Notes under the pieces: model-generated
The model's input: the letters and a program-made list of their open reading frames with translations, nothing else
The model's database searches: none
What the model was told of the DNA's origin: nothing
Made by a program: the position numbers and the translations under genes
In this document: positions 41,698 to 52,299 of the stretch, one piece after another
How positions within the stretch are numbered: position 1 is the stretch's first letter
Layout of the letters: the number at the start of each line of letters is the position of its first letter
DNA from: Phytophthora sp. 'mugwort'
Lineage: Eukaryota; Oomycota; Peronosporomycetes; Peronosporales; Peronosporaceae
DNA length: 64,000 nucleotides
Assembly (NCBI GenBank): GCA_033558025.1
Contig: JAUCEF010000018.1
Coordinates: forward strand, 2,914,001 to 2,978,000
Direction: 5' to 3'

Positions 41698-44001
41698 CTA
41701 CCCGTCATCTGTCCCAAGCAGCATATTGGTGACGCTGCGGCGTGCACGCGGCGATACCGATTCCTCGGGAATTGTACTCTGTGTTAGAGTGTCTCGTTGT
41801 CGTCGTACCCCGAGGTCTCGGATCACGTCCTTGATCATGTGTGGTTTAAAATCTTCCGAGAGCGATGCCCAGAACTCGCGGTTCGAGAGTAACGTGCGGT
41901 ACGCCACCGTGTTGACATTGGCAAGGATCTGCGCCCAGACGCTGAAGAGCGGAGAGACAATGAAATCAGCAAAACCGACCTGCATTTTCTTGAGCACAAT
42001 CGTGTCTCGATCCATGAACGGGGACACAGGGAGACCAAGCTGCTTCTCCATTTCTCCTTGCACGAAAAACTCTTCCACCACTCGATCCGTCCAACGCAGC
42101 ATCGTTTCACGTTCTTTAGCCGGATTCGACACATCGCACGTGTGGAGCACCATCTTCAGTAGCAGCTTCTTGTCGCCAACGTTCTTGACCAGTACAGCAT
42201 CCTCGTCTAGTGCGGCTGATAGAATATTGGTCTTGAACAATGCCACGTCTTCAAAGTGCTTGGCCATATCAGTCGCTAGAACCATCTGAATAATCATATC
42301 ACGCGCGTATTTGAAGTCATCTGGTGCTAATTGGCCCAGCACATTGAGATCCGAGTTTTTCATCACCAAAAACGATTGTGCCACGTGGTAGTTTTCCAAT
42401 ACAGCGTGGTCGTTGTAACGCAGTGCGATTTCTGACGCCGTGGAAATGTGGAAACCATTGTTAAACCCATCGTGCATAAAGTCGTGTACTCCTGCAGCAA
42501 TGAGCGAGATGGCACGATCCAGCGGACGCAAATATGGCTGCAATTCTGGCTGAATGAGGAAGTAGTGCACAGTCTGCATCACGTCGGCAGCGTGGATGGC
42601 ATTATGGTACGGATTCGTGGCCAGATATCCGCGCTGGATCTCTAGGAGGAAGTTCACGAGGAGATTGCTCTCAATATTTAACGCCTGACAAGGACCGTCG
42701 CCGAGAAGGTGGTGACCAATGTAGCAAAGCGCGTTCCCGCCAGATACAACATGTACCCGAAAGACGTCAAAGTTCCAGGAGCTTACCCCTTGAAGTAAGA
42801 TCTGAAGCTCAAATTCTGACGCAGAGTCCAGTGTGGGTAAAAGATCTCGCATTGTGGCTCCTCGAGTCGCATGAGAGAGCGAGCGGTCATGATGATGACG
42901 GTGAGATGTCTGGGACTTGGATGCATCAGTCCCCGAAGCTTCCAAGCTGCCACTGGTAGCGTCTTGTGCGCCATCCACGTCAGAGCAAGAACTCCCCATG
43001 GAAGAGCGTCGACGTTTGCGGTTTGGGCCATTTTCGTCGTCCTCACTGGTATCGGGCAATACTTTGCCCAAGTCATTGCCTCGAAGCATTTCTCCACGCA
43101 ACCAGTTCTGTGTATCATCATCGACTCCTTCGACTGCCAGCAATTCTTCATTGGCGTCGTACAGTCTGTTGTTCTTGATGGCGTCGATAGCAAAATCCAA
43201 GCCGTCTCGTAACGACGGGCGAATAGCTGGATGGAACCTTAACTCGTTTAACACTCTGAGGACGTTCTCCACAGGCGACGTGATCGCCCCCTTGTTCAGG
43301 TGCATGAGGTTCATGGACTTGGATCTCTGCTTGACTCTCTCAAATACCACGAGTACCCGCAGTACTCGAAGAATCACCCGTAACCTTAATATCTTCACCA
43401 CGACCGTAGACGTCGTTCCCATGGCGGCTACAACCCCTAACACAAAGCTGATGACGATCACCAGAGCGTCAAACAATGCCCAGACGTCCCGTAAGTAGTG
43501 CAACCCGTACGCGAACACCTTGAGCGTGATTTCTAGCAGCAAAATGGACCCGACTGTGATGTCTGTAACGTCGATCGCCAGCTTGTAGGACAACAGCGTG
43601 TCGTCCGCCATGGTGAGCTGCACCGTCACGAACACGCCGTAGCATAGCACGATCATGACGAAGAAGAGCTCGACGCTCAGCTGCCGCATGAATTCGCCCA
43701 CTGCCAGACGGACGCGGTGCATCGCGCGCATGTGCGCGACACCGCTCTGTCTCCGTGCCGTGAGGTCATTGCCGCCGGCACCGCGTCGCTTGCGCGTGCG
43801 TTCTTCAGTGCCGGAATGCGCGTGGGCGGCGCTGTCTGCTGGTGCGACGGCGCGCGACCGGCGCTCGCCGTACGGAGAGCGGCGCAAGAAGCGCGACAAG
43901 GTCTGACGCTTGGGTCTGCAGGCGCTGGTCGGCTGCTGACCCGGGGTCGACGGCGGAGGCACGGACGGTGGAGGCACGGACGGCGACGACTCTCCCGACA
44001 T
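41698..44001 (-). CDS. voltage-sensor domain fused to cyclic-nucleotide phosphodiesterase
   Basis: 767 residues in one exon. A disordered, basic and Pro-rich N-terminus (1-105) leads to four hydrophobic helices: S1 about 108-130, S2 145-166 (LLLEITLKVF, countercharge Glu), S3 173-195 (WALFDALVIVISF, Asp) and S4 198-222 (VVVKILRLRVILRVLRVL, with regularly spaced Lys/Arg). No pore loop or fifth helix is seen, so it resembles the sensor of VSP/Hv1 rather than a channel. After a link of about 200 residues comes the class I PDE domain (about 440-720): YHNAIHAADV, HDFMHDGFNN, HTCDVSNPAK, and the nucleotide-binding Gln segment MQVGFADFIV. All metal His/Asp motifs are intact. It would hydrolyse cAMP or cGMP at a membrane under control of voltage. 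Confidence 0.9.
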   Translation of the reverse strand: MSGESSPSVPPPSVPPPSTPGQQPTSACRPKRQTLSRFLRRSPYGERRSRAVAPADSAAHAHSGTEERTRKRRGAGGNDLTARRQSGVAHMRAMHRVRLAVGEFMRQLSVELFFVMIVLCYGVFVTVQLTMADDTLLSYKLAIDVTDITVGSILLLEITLKVFAYGLHYLRDVWALFDALVIVISFVLGVVAAMGTTSTVVVKILRLRVILRVLRVLVVFERVKQRSKSMNLMHLNKGAITSPVENVLRVLNELRFHPAIRPSLRDGLDFAIDAIKNNRLYDANEELLAVEGVDDDTQNWLRGEMLRGNDLGKVLPDTSEDDENGPNRKRRRSSMGSSCSDVDGAQDATSGSLEASGTDASKSQTSHRHHHDRSLSHATRGATMRDLLPTLDSASEFELQILLQGVSSWNFDVFRVHVVSGGNALCYIGHHLLGDGPCQALNIESNLLVNFLLEIQRGYLATNPYHNAIHAADVMQTVHYFLIQPELQPYLRPLDRAISLIAAGVHDFMHDGFNNGFHISTASEIALRYNDHAVLENYHVAQSFLVMKNSDLNVLGQLAPDDFKYARDMIIQMVLATDMAKHFEDVALFKTNILSAALDEDAVLVKNVGDKKLLLKMVLHTCDVSNPAKERETMLRWTDRVVEEFFVQGEMEKQLGLPVSPFMDRDTIVLKKMQVGFADFIVSPLFSVWAQILANVNTVAYRTLLSNREFWASLSEDFKPHMIKDVIRDLGVRRQRDTLTQSTIPEESVSPRARRSVTNMLLGTDDG

Positions 44002-45196
44002 GGAGGCCGCTCAGCGTTAGTTGAAGATCTCAGCTTGAGACGGCGACGCCTGTGCCGGTCCTGCGAGCGCGGGTGGGCAATGCGACACGAGGTTGAAGGC
44101 GTTGCGGTTGCGTTGCTCCCCCGTGTCTTGTCGGGGAGCTTAAGTGCTATTAATAGCTCTTCGAGTTGCAGCTATAATAGTTGCCTTTTCGAAAGGTCGC
44201 AAAAAGAACTTTTTGTACTGAAAAGATGCGGGAACGCGGATAACGGCGTGGAGAATGATAGAGCGGTGCTTGCTACCTAAATCATGTGGAGAATTTTTTT
44301 TTATTAAAAGTGGACATGGCGATGGCAACGGACGACAGATGCATTATGTGTCGCGGTTATTTGAGTTTTTTTCTGGTTGGTCATGTGTATTGTATTAATG
44401 GTGACTGGGGATCGGTCATTTTACTTGAAGTTGACCAACTTGCACAATGCAAGCACACGCACGGATACTTATCATCAGGGAACGTTTGATGACCTGCAGC
44501 CTATTACATGTAATGATCAAGCATTCTCAGCAGTGCTTGCATCCAGCTCTGGCGATTGTTAAGTAGTATTGCGTTGATACTGCTTGCGGGTGATCACGCT
44601 TACATTGCTTGCCAATGAAAATGCAGCTCCAAAACGCGATCCTTACACCGGAGCGAACGTTTCACCGGGTGCAAATCCGAGTGAAAGGCATATCCTTTCA
44701 AATTTGAAACTCAGCGGTGACACGCATAGCGCCAGCAAATGGGATGCTACCGTTGGCGTCGCCGTGCGGCATTATCATCGCCGCAACGCGAAGGATATCA
44801 ACCTACCGCTCCGTCTTGTGCGGCACAAGTTGTGCCACCGCGGGGGAGGGCAACGCCTTCACGCAGTTTGTCGCCACTAGACGGCGTCTTCTACGCTTTT
44901 TCCGCTCCGGAGTCGTAAATCTTGTCCGAATTTGGTCTTTTGTGACGCCTTCCATATTTCGGTTGCCTCTTGCGCATTTGGGTTTTGCATGTGGCAAAAA
45001 AGTAAAAACGAGCCGACGGAAAGAAGGAAGGACCAAAATCTGAGCCCACGCATACAAAACGCGAGTCAGTCGGCTCACTCCCGCAACTTCAAAGCAAACA
45101 CAGCAGCAGCAAGAAATCCCTCCCGCCCTTCCGCATTTCCGCCTTGGTCACCCGTTCGGGGTTGCGCCCACGCAGTACTAGGAAGGAAGAACCCTC
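44002..45196. other. long divergent spacer between PDE and PSP1 genes
   Basis: 1195 bases without a convincing gene. Frames at 44286-44489 and 44584-44880 are short with no domain and low coding character. The PDE leader is GC-rich near 44002-44140; elsewhere it is AT-richer. A small gene below detection cannot be excluded. Confidence 0.45.
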
Positions 45197-47884
45197 ATGC
45201 ATCGCACGCGCCACTCATCGCTGGACTATCTGGGCGGCGGCACGTCCTCGCAAGAGGAATGGTCTGAATTCCTGTCAACGAGCATGATGGCTTTGTCCAC
45301 GGCTGATTCGGAGGCGTCTCCGCCACCGCCCGCCATGGTGTCGCCCACACCCCGTCGTCACCACCACTCGAGCGTCGACATCGCCGTTGGACGTCGCCAA
45401 GCCAAGCCGCGCGGTATGTCCATGAATGAAGCCATGTCGCCGCCCACTCTGCCATCTGACGCCTGGCGTCCGCTGGGAAGGCGCGTGGCGTCTCCGCCTC
45501 CGACGCTCACACGCTCGACATCCAGCTCTCCAGAGTCCCCTTCGCCGCTCTCGTCGTCGGACAACCAGGTGGAGCATCTCCGAGTCGTGGACGCCCACGT
45601 GACAGTCATGTCCACGTCCACTGCGGCGTTTGGACGACTCGGGAGCAGCTCCTCGCTCAGAGGCAGTGAGACTGGAGACGTCAAGCTGAAACAGACTGCC
45701 AGCTTCCGTGGAGTCGTGAGCTCCTGCCTGTCGTCTTCAGGCTCGTCGTTCTACGACTCCTCGTCGTCTGATGAAGAGCAGCAACAGGAAGGAGGCTCGC
45801 CATTGGCGAACCAGCTGGATACGGGCTCGGTGGTGCCTTCCGTGGACTCGTCTTATGCAGAGTCGTGTCTTCCCGTGCTTTCGCAGCTTCCACGTCCGCC
45901 AAGAAGCATCAGCGTGGACAGCGGCAGTGGAGCTCGGGCGAGCTCGCTGGTCCATGTGAAGTCGCCTGTGCTTGGAAACAGGAAGGACGCACAGACGTGG
46001 CAGCTACAGGACGAAGAGTTCCTCATGACGTCGCCACGCTTCGGATCGTCACTAGGGAACAGGGACGGAGGACACGTCGATCTGTTCCGTGGCAACAGCG
46101 TTGGCTCGTTGATTTCCACGTACGTTGCGGCTTGTGGTAGTGAATTGGCCGTTTGATGCTGATGTGGGAGTTTGTTTGTTTTGGATGTGGCTACAGTGAG
46201 GCAAACAACCAGTTTGATGAAGAATACCAAGGTCATTCAAGGTGAGTCAATGGTCTTGGTATTCACAATGGGGTTACTTTGTTTTCAAATGTAATTTTCT
46301 TTAATTGTCGCTAGGTTGACGAAGGATTCGCGCGCCTCGTCGGTGGATTTCACGCTGGGACGCTCGCATGAGGTGAGTCCACCACTGCCTCCACCACAGG
46401 AGCCGCTGCAACGATTGCGTGCGCGATCGTTTTCGTACTCGCCTGCGTACGGCTCGTCCGGATACAACCCGTTCAACGGTAACAAGCAGTATGGCCCTCC
46501 ACCGCACCACCAGCAGCATCTACAACAGCAAGCGGCGATGGGACAAGAGTTTCCGCAGACTCTTCGCAGCTTCCACTCTGGAAGTGGTCTGATACAGCCA
46601 CAGCCGCCGCCTACAGGTGTTCGTCCCCCGCGTGTCAGCATCCCGACGGATTCTCCCATGCATCAATACCAGGTTCGTTTCCTGTCATACCGTTGCTGTA
46701 TATGTAGCGATCACTAATGGAAGCTGTATGGTTAGTACGGACCTCCGATGCCGTATCGCCGGTACTCCGATGCGTTTGCAATGCCGCCGTATCCGGACTC
46801 GTACAATGGCGATCAACAAGAGAATCAATCACATCAGAGTAACAATGGCCGCATCATGCGCTCATACAGTGTGGAGTACGGCAACTACACGTCGACGCGT
46901 CAAGTTCGTAGCCAGTCGATGGAAGGCCCACAACTCTTTGCATCGGCTTCTCCAATGGATTATCCTCCATCTCTGAATCGCAGCAATTCTGCTGGCGTTG
47001 CCATCGATTGGTCACGCGGACACATGGATGCAGCGCCTCCATTACCTCCTGATGTTCGTCCTGGTAGTGGCAATGGCGCTTCCCATTTTCCACCACCGCC
47101 ACCTGAAGCGTATTATGACGTGGAGTTCAAACGGGGTCGACAGGAAGTCTTTGCTGGCCGTGCGTCCTACAAACCTGGCGAATACGTTAAGGTGTGTGAT
47201 GTATTCCTAACTTGTATAACGATAGAGTTTTTGCCTGCTAACACACGCCATGGGTTACGTGCTAATAGGTGGAGGCAGACCGTGGAGAGGATATTGGTCG
47301 CATTGTGCAACGCACCACGGACATGACGAAGTTTGGCATCGGTAATGAGTCTGGAAATCCGGGAGAGGAATCGATGGGGCGCAGCAAGCGTCACGATCTT
47401 CCGACCAAGAAGATCATTTGTGTGGCAAACCAGCGGGAATGTGAAATGCTGAACGAGCAGGTAAGTAAATTAATCATTATATACAATTTCCTTGGGTGGT
47501 ATCTGCCGTGATACTAAAAAAAAGATCGTGTGGCGAATTCTACAGCGGAAAGAGGAGCACGAGGTGTTTGAAGTGTGCAAGAGCAAAGTGCGTCAGCGTC
47601 TCCTGCCTATGAATGTGATTGACGCAGAGTATCAGTTTGACCGTCACAAGTTGACATTTTTCTTCGAGGCCGACCGGTAATCGCTTTGTTCTCGAGCTGT
47701 TATAGGTAGAACCCTGTTTGTTGGTTGGTATGTCGCTAATTTGTTGCATTTGTGTGCTCTGCTCAGCCGTATCGACTTTCGAGAGCTCGTGCGCGATCTC
47801 TTTGCTATCTACAAGACGCGCATTTGGCTGCAACAGGTCGTCCCCACTGGGAAGAAAGCGGGGAATGAACCCGAGACCAACTAA
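45197..47884 (+). CDS. PSP1 C-terminal domain protein
   Basis: Seven exons: 45197-46119, 46197-46241, 46315-46672, 46736-47191, 47269-47460, 47546-47676, 47767-47884; 740 residues. The first 500 residues are disordered, Ser/Pro-rich, with repeated RSxS motifs that look like phosphosites. From about residue 570 the PSP1 domain follows: YYDVEFKRGRQEVFAG, EADRGEDIGRIV, QRECEML, CKSKVRQRLLPMNVIDAEYQF split over exons, then DRHKLTFFFEADRRIDFRELVRDLF and KTRIWLQQV. The domain is shared with bacterial YaaT/RicT and yeast Psp1; its role in eukaryotes is not settled, but yeast Psp1 suppresses DNA polymerase alpha defects and associates with P-body material. The highly conserved end is complete. Confidence 0.88.
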
Positions 47885-48516
47885 CAAGCTCCAAGGCACC
47901 GCCGGCTGGGAGGGGTGAGCTAGAGCCTCTTGTGGTTCGGCACACGTATTTTTTTCATCCACCCAGCCTGAGTGATCCGTCGTTCGGTGTCAAGAGATCG
48001 GAATGCGACGATCTTAAGACCGGACCATACATAGAACAAGAAAAGAAGGGGCGTGGTCAACTCAAGAAGCTCAGCAGCACAACTGCAGCAGCAGCATAAG
48101 GGAAAAAGCATGAGACCCCCAAGCGAGAAACACGAAGCAGCAGCGAGAAAAGGCAGGGAGAGGACATTTTAGATGGCGATTTAGACGGATTTGTTAGAAC
48201 TGGTGACGTTCGCGCGCAATAGAATGCTTTTGCTTCAGTCTGGTGGCTCTTGTTGCTTCCTAGGACAGACGAGAGGATCCAGGTATTCAAGAATAATCAG
48301 GGAAAGGCGCGTAAGCAGCTCCGAGGCTGTCGCTGGACGCATTTCCTTAGCTAGTCATGGAGCTTGGGCTTTAATGCTGGCCATCGGTTTCTCTTCCTTG
48401 CGAGTTCATTGAGAAACTGTCGTGACCTTGGATTAATTTTCCATTGAAAGCAACGGACAGACGGCTTTTCACGTGCTTGACAGCCACTTCATTTGTGGAT
48501 ATCGAGACTGCGTGAT
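47885..48516. other. spacer between PSP1 and START-FYVE-GAF genes
   Basis: No gene. Purine-rich segments near 48020-48170 are probably 3' flank, and the last 150 bases before ATG 48517 probably hold the promoter. The frame upstream begins only with TTG, so a longer N-terminus was not accepted. Confidence 0.45.
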
Positions 48517-51339
48517 ATGAGAGACGAGCTGCGCGAAGTCGACGAGCACCGCGTCGAGACATCGAGCCATGGGAGTCTGACGTTGGGTGAAGTGACGGCA
48601 GGACAAGGTCGCTACGTGGTGCCGTTCGCCATGTCTCGGGAGGAAGAAGCCGTCGGGATGGAGTTAGCGCGGTCTCAGTTAATACCATTGATGAAAGAGT
48701 GTGCAGCAGAGTCTAAGGACACGTGGACGCGCGCCAAGTCCCGGAAGAAATCGGCGGGGGTCGTTCTATGGGAGAAACGCTCCGTCAAGTCCTCTAAGAA
48801 GAAGAAATGGACCGGTACGGAAGAGAATGAACCAGTGACGTACAGTGTTCGTAGCAGCACGACCGTGAGTGCACCATTGGATACGGTACTCCACACTCTG
48901 GACGCTTCGGCGGCTACAGCACATCGATCGTTTAGCAGGATCATCTACGGCAACCTCATAGCGGACACGTCTGTGCTCTACCATAGTTCGACGCCCACAG
49001 CTGAACACGAGACTGAAAGCTTTGAAACGCTTGCTGTCCGCTGGCTTGTGTGTCGATGCAGCAGCCCCATGGTCTCAGACTGTGACTTTTGCCTTCAGGA
49101 ATACACGAAGCGATACTCAATTGACGAGCTCACAATGAACAGTGAACATTACAATAATAACAAGTGGGAAGAAGCCGACGACGGAGATGTGAGCGATAGC
49201 CATGACGGTTTGCACCCGATGAGTGAAATGCCAGCGGCGTACAAACTCCTCCGATCAATGGAAACACGACACTGTCCAGAGCTGCTTGACTCGCATCGCG
49301 TCGTGCGGTGCAAGGTCCCTCTTGGCGGGTTCCTCTTGTATCCGACAGACAGTAGTGATAAGACGGACGTTGTTTTCTGCATGACCGTTGCACAAGAGGC
49401 AGGTGGAGATCGTAGTGGGAATCCAGCTCTGAATAACCCCATGCTGACATATTGCACAGACCGCCAGTTCCGCGCCCTCCAGAGTGTCGTGCGGCAAATG
49501 GCGTGCCAAATTGGCCGCTTGGACAACGCCGTGGAATCGTACAAGCTGAGTCTGCATCTCGAGTCGCTGCGTACCTTGCAATGGGTACGCAACGCGGAGC
49601 GGAATGAGTGTGTCGTGTGTTGTCGAAGGTTTCACCCGCTCACTCGACGGCGACATCACTGTCGGTTGTGTGGAGAAGTCATTTGTCGCGAGTGCTCGGT
49701 GCATAAGGACGTTGATCTGCCCACGTCCGGACCGACAGCACTACGGATCTGTACGAGTTGCAACCGGATCCACGCGTCGTCACGCTCCGAGCCGCAAGTT
49801 TCACCGTCAGAGAAACCGCGAAGACGTCGCATCCCGTTAACAGCCGATTCCCCTAAGCTGGAACATGTTGCTATGCCACCAGTCTCTGAAGCTCCATTAC
49901 GTCGGCGAAGCAGCACTTTGGGTGTGGTAGTTAACACCAAGAATGTGATTGACCAAAAACTAGCACACGAACTGTCGGAACGGAGGTTGGCGACGGCTAT
50001 GGAAGGAGCACAGCGACGAAAAGCCTGGGACCAAGCTGCAAGTTGCCCGAAATCGGCAGCGTCTGCAGTTATTGATCGCCGATACTTCGCAAACAAAGGT
50101 GGAACCCTAATGATGGCCACAATGAAGCCGTCTGTGGTCACGACAGCTCCGAATACGCCAAAGACAATGCCGTCGCCAACGACGCTTCACCGGTCTTCGT
50201 CCGCGACTTTCTCGGCTTCTCCACACCAGAGACACAATCAGTATGCATCCACAAAAGACTTGAAACAAATGAACGACAGTGAAGAAAAAGTGGCCGTAAA
50301 AAATGGCATTCCTGTGGACAATAACCACATTTCTGCAAAGAGCAACCGGCAAGCTATAGCGATTGTGTCTCCTCTCACTCCAATGCCTCGACACCAACAG
50401 GACCGACCTCTGGTGTATCGCAGCTTCGAGTCGCTGAAAGTGTATGAAGATATTTTCCTCAAATTGTGTGAAAACTCAGCGTCTGTGCGTAGCTCGAAAT
50501 TCGTTGCGTTGACGCTGTTTACGCGTGCGATTGAAGCAGACAAGAACCAAGAGAATGAGATTGAGGCGGAAGACTCGGCCGTGTACTACCTGAAGGTCAT
50601 AGGTAGAGCCAAACTCATGAAAACTGCAGCGAATTTGCGTTGCTGTGAGCCGGTGCTGGAATTGAATAAACCAGTTGTTACACGGAATACGTGGACAATG
50701 GATGGTAAGTCTCCAGTTCACCCGTCAGGATACGCCTTTCGTCAATTGCCGATCGTCATGGGCCCACAACAAGCGAGGTTTTACGCGGGTGTGCCACTCA
50801 CAGACTCCAAGAAACGCTACCGATATGGTGCTCTGGCTGTCTTTGATGCGGCTATCCATCCTGGCGAAGACGATGACCTGCCTATGAAGAAGACGCTGCA
50901 AGCTCTTCAGGTATGTGCACGCGAGGCAGTGATGGCGGTGGAGGAGAGGAGAAAAGAGCTCGAGCTACGCACTTTCCTGCAGGCACCCTTGATACAGCTT
51001 CGTCAGTCGGAACCTGCACTACATCTAAGCATGGATATCTCGCAGTCAAGTCCACGCAGGCGAGACATCGTACAGGGCGAGCAGGAGAGTCTCGATGGGG
51101 ATAGTGATGACGACGACAGCGACGAGGCCCAGCGTCGACTCGAGTATGAGCTCCAGATCGCCGCTCGAACGAAGAGCGACCCGGAGTTCCCGAACAATGG
51201 CAGCTCCAGCGTCGGCAAAGCTCGTGTAGAATACTTCAGGCATAAAATGCAAGAACTTGTGCGACAGGCTCAAGACACACAGGCACAGATGGTCGAGAAC
51301 ACGCTCGTCATGGAGCGCCACGGCGTCCCTATCGTCTAG
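48517..51339 (+). CDS. START-like / FYVE / GAF-like protein
   Basis: 940 residues, intronless. Residues 40-330 match the lipid-binding START-like region common in oomycete FYVE proteins. The FYVE finger lies near 365-415: CVVCCRRFHPLTRRRHHCRLCGEVICRECS...CTSC, with the basic RRHHCR motif that binds PI3P. Residues 640-805 look like a GAF domain (FRQLPIVMG, ARFYAGVPLTDSKKRYRYGALAVFD). A coiled coil ends the protein. FYVE binding targets it to endosomes. The order START-FYVE-GAF is, to my knowledge, strongly expanded in oomycetes; the ligand of the GAF part is unknown. Low-complexity Ser/Arg links carry many possible phosphosites. Confidence 0.88.
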   Translation: MRDELREVDEHRVETSSHGSLTLGEVTAGQGRYVVPFAMSREEEAVGMELARSQLIPLMKECAAESKDTWTRAKSRKKSAGVVLWEKRSVKSSKKKKWTGTEENEPVTYSVRSSTTVSAPLDTVLHTLDASAATAHRSFSRIIYGNLIADTSVLYHSSTPTAEHETESFETLAVRWLVCRCSSPMVSDCDFCLQEYTKRYSIDELTMNSEHYNNNKWEEADDGDVSDSHDGLHPMSEMPAAYKLLRSMETRHCPELLDSHRVVRCKVPLGGFLLYPTDSSDKTDVVFCMTVAQEAGGDRSGNPALNNPMLTYCTDRQFRALQSVVRQMACQIGRLDNAVESYKLSLHLESLRTLQWVRNAERNECVVCCRRFHPLTRRRHHCRLCGEVICRECSVHKDVDLPTSGPTALRICTSCNRIHASSRSEPQVSPSEKPRRRRIPLTADSPKLEHVAMPPVSEAPLRRRSSTLGVVVNTKNVIDQKLAHELSERRLATAMEGAQRRKAWDQAASCPKSAASAVIDRRYFANKGGTLMMATMKPSVVTTAPNTPKTMPSPTTLHRSSSATFSASPHQRHNQYASTKDLKQMNDSEEKVAVKNGIPVDNNHISAKSNRQAIAIVSPLTPMPRHQQDRPLVYRSFESLKVYEDIFLKLCENSASVRSSKFVALTLFTRAIEADKNQENEIEAEDSAVYYLKVIGRAKLMKTAANLRCCEPVLELNKPVVTRNTWTMDGKSPVHPSGYAFRQLPIVMGPQQARFYAGVPLTDSKKRYRYGALAVFDAAIHPGEDDDLPMKKTLQALQVCAREAVMAVEERRKELELRTFLQAPLIQLRQSEPALHLSMDISQSSPRRRDIVQGEQESLDGDSDDDDSDEAQRRLEYELQIAARTKSDPEFPNNGSSSVGKARVEYFRHKMQELVRQAQDTQAQMVENTLVMERHGVPIV

Positions 51340-51458
51340 TTAGTCCCTGTAACAAACTTCCTTATTATCAGCCGCAGTTACGAACAGCGCCAGCAATTAC
51401 ATGATCTGCGTGTTATGTCTAACTCTTTCCAGCAATCTACCGGAGAACGGGGATCCTC

Positions 51459-51806
51459 TTACTTGGCCTGGAAGAACTCATACGCCTTGTTGCGGAATGC
51501 CAACACCTTGGAGTTCCAGCCCTTGCGCACATACGTGTAGTACTCATGCTCCCGGCTCGGCAACGGCTCGTATCGCTCCTCGTTGCGGGTCTTCAACTGC
51601 GGCGAATTGCAAATAAAAATGTTAGCGAGCGTCATTGGCAGAGATAATGAGACTGCTGCAGGACGTACATGGTCGCCGTGAAAGCTCTCCTTGACCTGGT
51701 TCGTCGAGTACAGCACGATGCTATCGCGCTCCAGCAGCTGGAACTTGACAGCGCCGTAACGCAGCCCGCCGAGCGCCACTCCAGCCACGAACGCACTCAA
51801 CGACAT
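51459..51806 (-). CDS. small, probably mitochondrial membrane protein
   Basis: Two exons, 51806-51669 and 51596-51459, 72-nt intron, 91 residues. MSLSAFVAGVALGGLRYGAV is a short Gly-rich hydrophobic helix, followed by a charged Tyr/Lys/Arg-rich tail ending AFRNKAYEFFQAK. The helix (GVALGGLRY) recalls ATP synthase subunit e and small MICOS parts, but the match is too short to name it. It ends about 120 bases after the START-FYVE-GAF gene on the opposite strand. Confidence 0.65.
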   Translation of the reverse strand: MSLSAFVAGVALGGLRYGAVKFQLLERDSIVLYSTNQVKESFHGDHVRPAAVSLSLPMTLANIFICNSPQLKTRNEERYEPLPSREHEYYTYVRKGWNSKVLAFRNKAYEFFQAK

Positions 51807-52299
51807 GAAAAATTGCTCCGATTCACGTCGGCTTTGTCTGCCGCACGATGTTAGATGTATACAAATACGTCAAATATTTAAGTACTTAAGTATTTCTGTC
51901 CAAAATAGTAGAGGTATATTGATCAGAAATATGAGTGGTTGCTACTTGAGAGCAGGTTGGATGTATTTTGGCACACAACTATTTCAAATGAATACTTGTA
52001 TTACATACACTGTTCATGACATTTACATGTATGAAGTGGAGCAAACTCATACTACTGCAGTAGCCAAGACAACATATTTGAAAAGGTACATGTATTGTGA
52101 ACACCGGGTGCTTTGCCCTTTTCGTTTTCAAATGGGTCGATATAGACGCCGATTAAGCAACCTCGATACTTCGATTTAGAATGACGGACCCTGAATTATC
52201 GGTTCTTACTCGATTTTATATACCAAATAGCATGACCTATTTATAGCAGGTGCCAGATTTAGATTGCTGAACCACGGAATGCCCACGTCGATGTGGAGT
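51807..52299. other. AT-rich spacer at the left edge of the repeat island
   Basis: About 490 bases, clearly richer in A and T than the genes on the left, with short ATTTAAGTACTTAAGTATTT-like runs near 51880. No protein-like frame, RNA gene or terminal repeat was found. It marks the change from gene-dense to repeat-rich DNA. Confidence 0.5.

Noticed and set aside
42917..43498. 193-codon plus-strand frame in the PDE gene
   Set aside because: It is opposite the voltage-sensor/PDE frame and has no domain.
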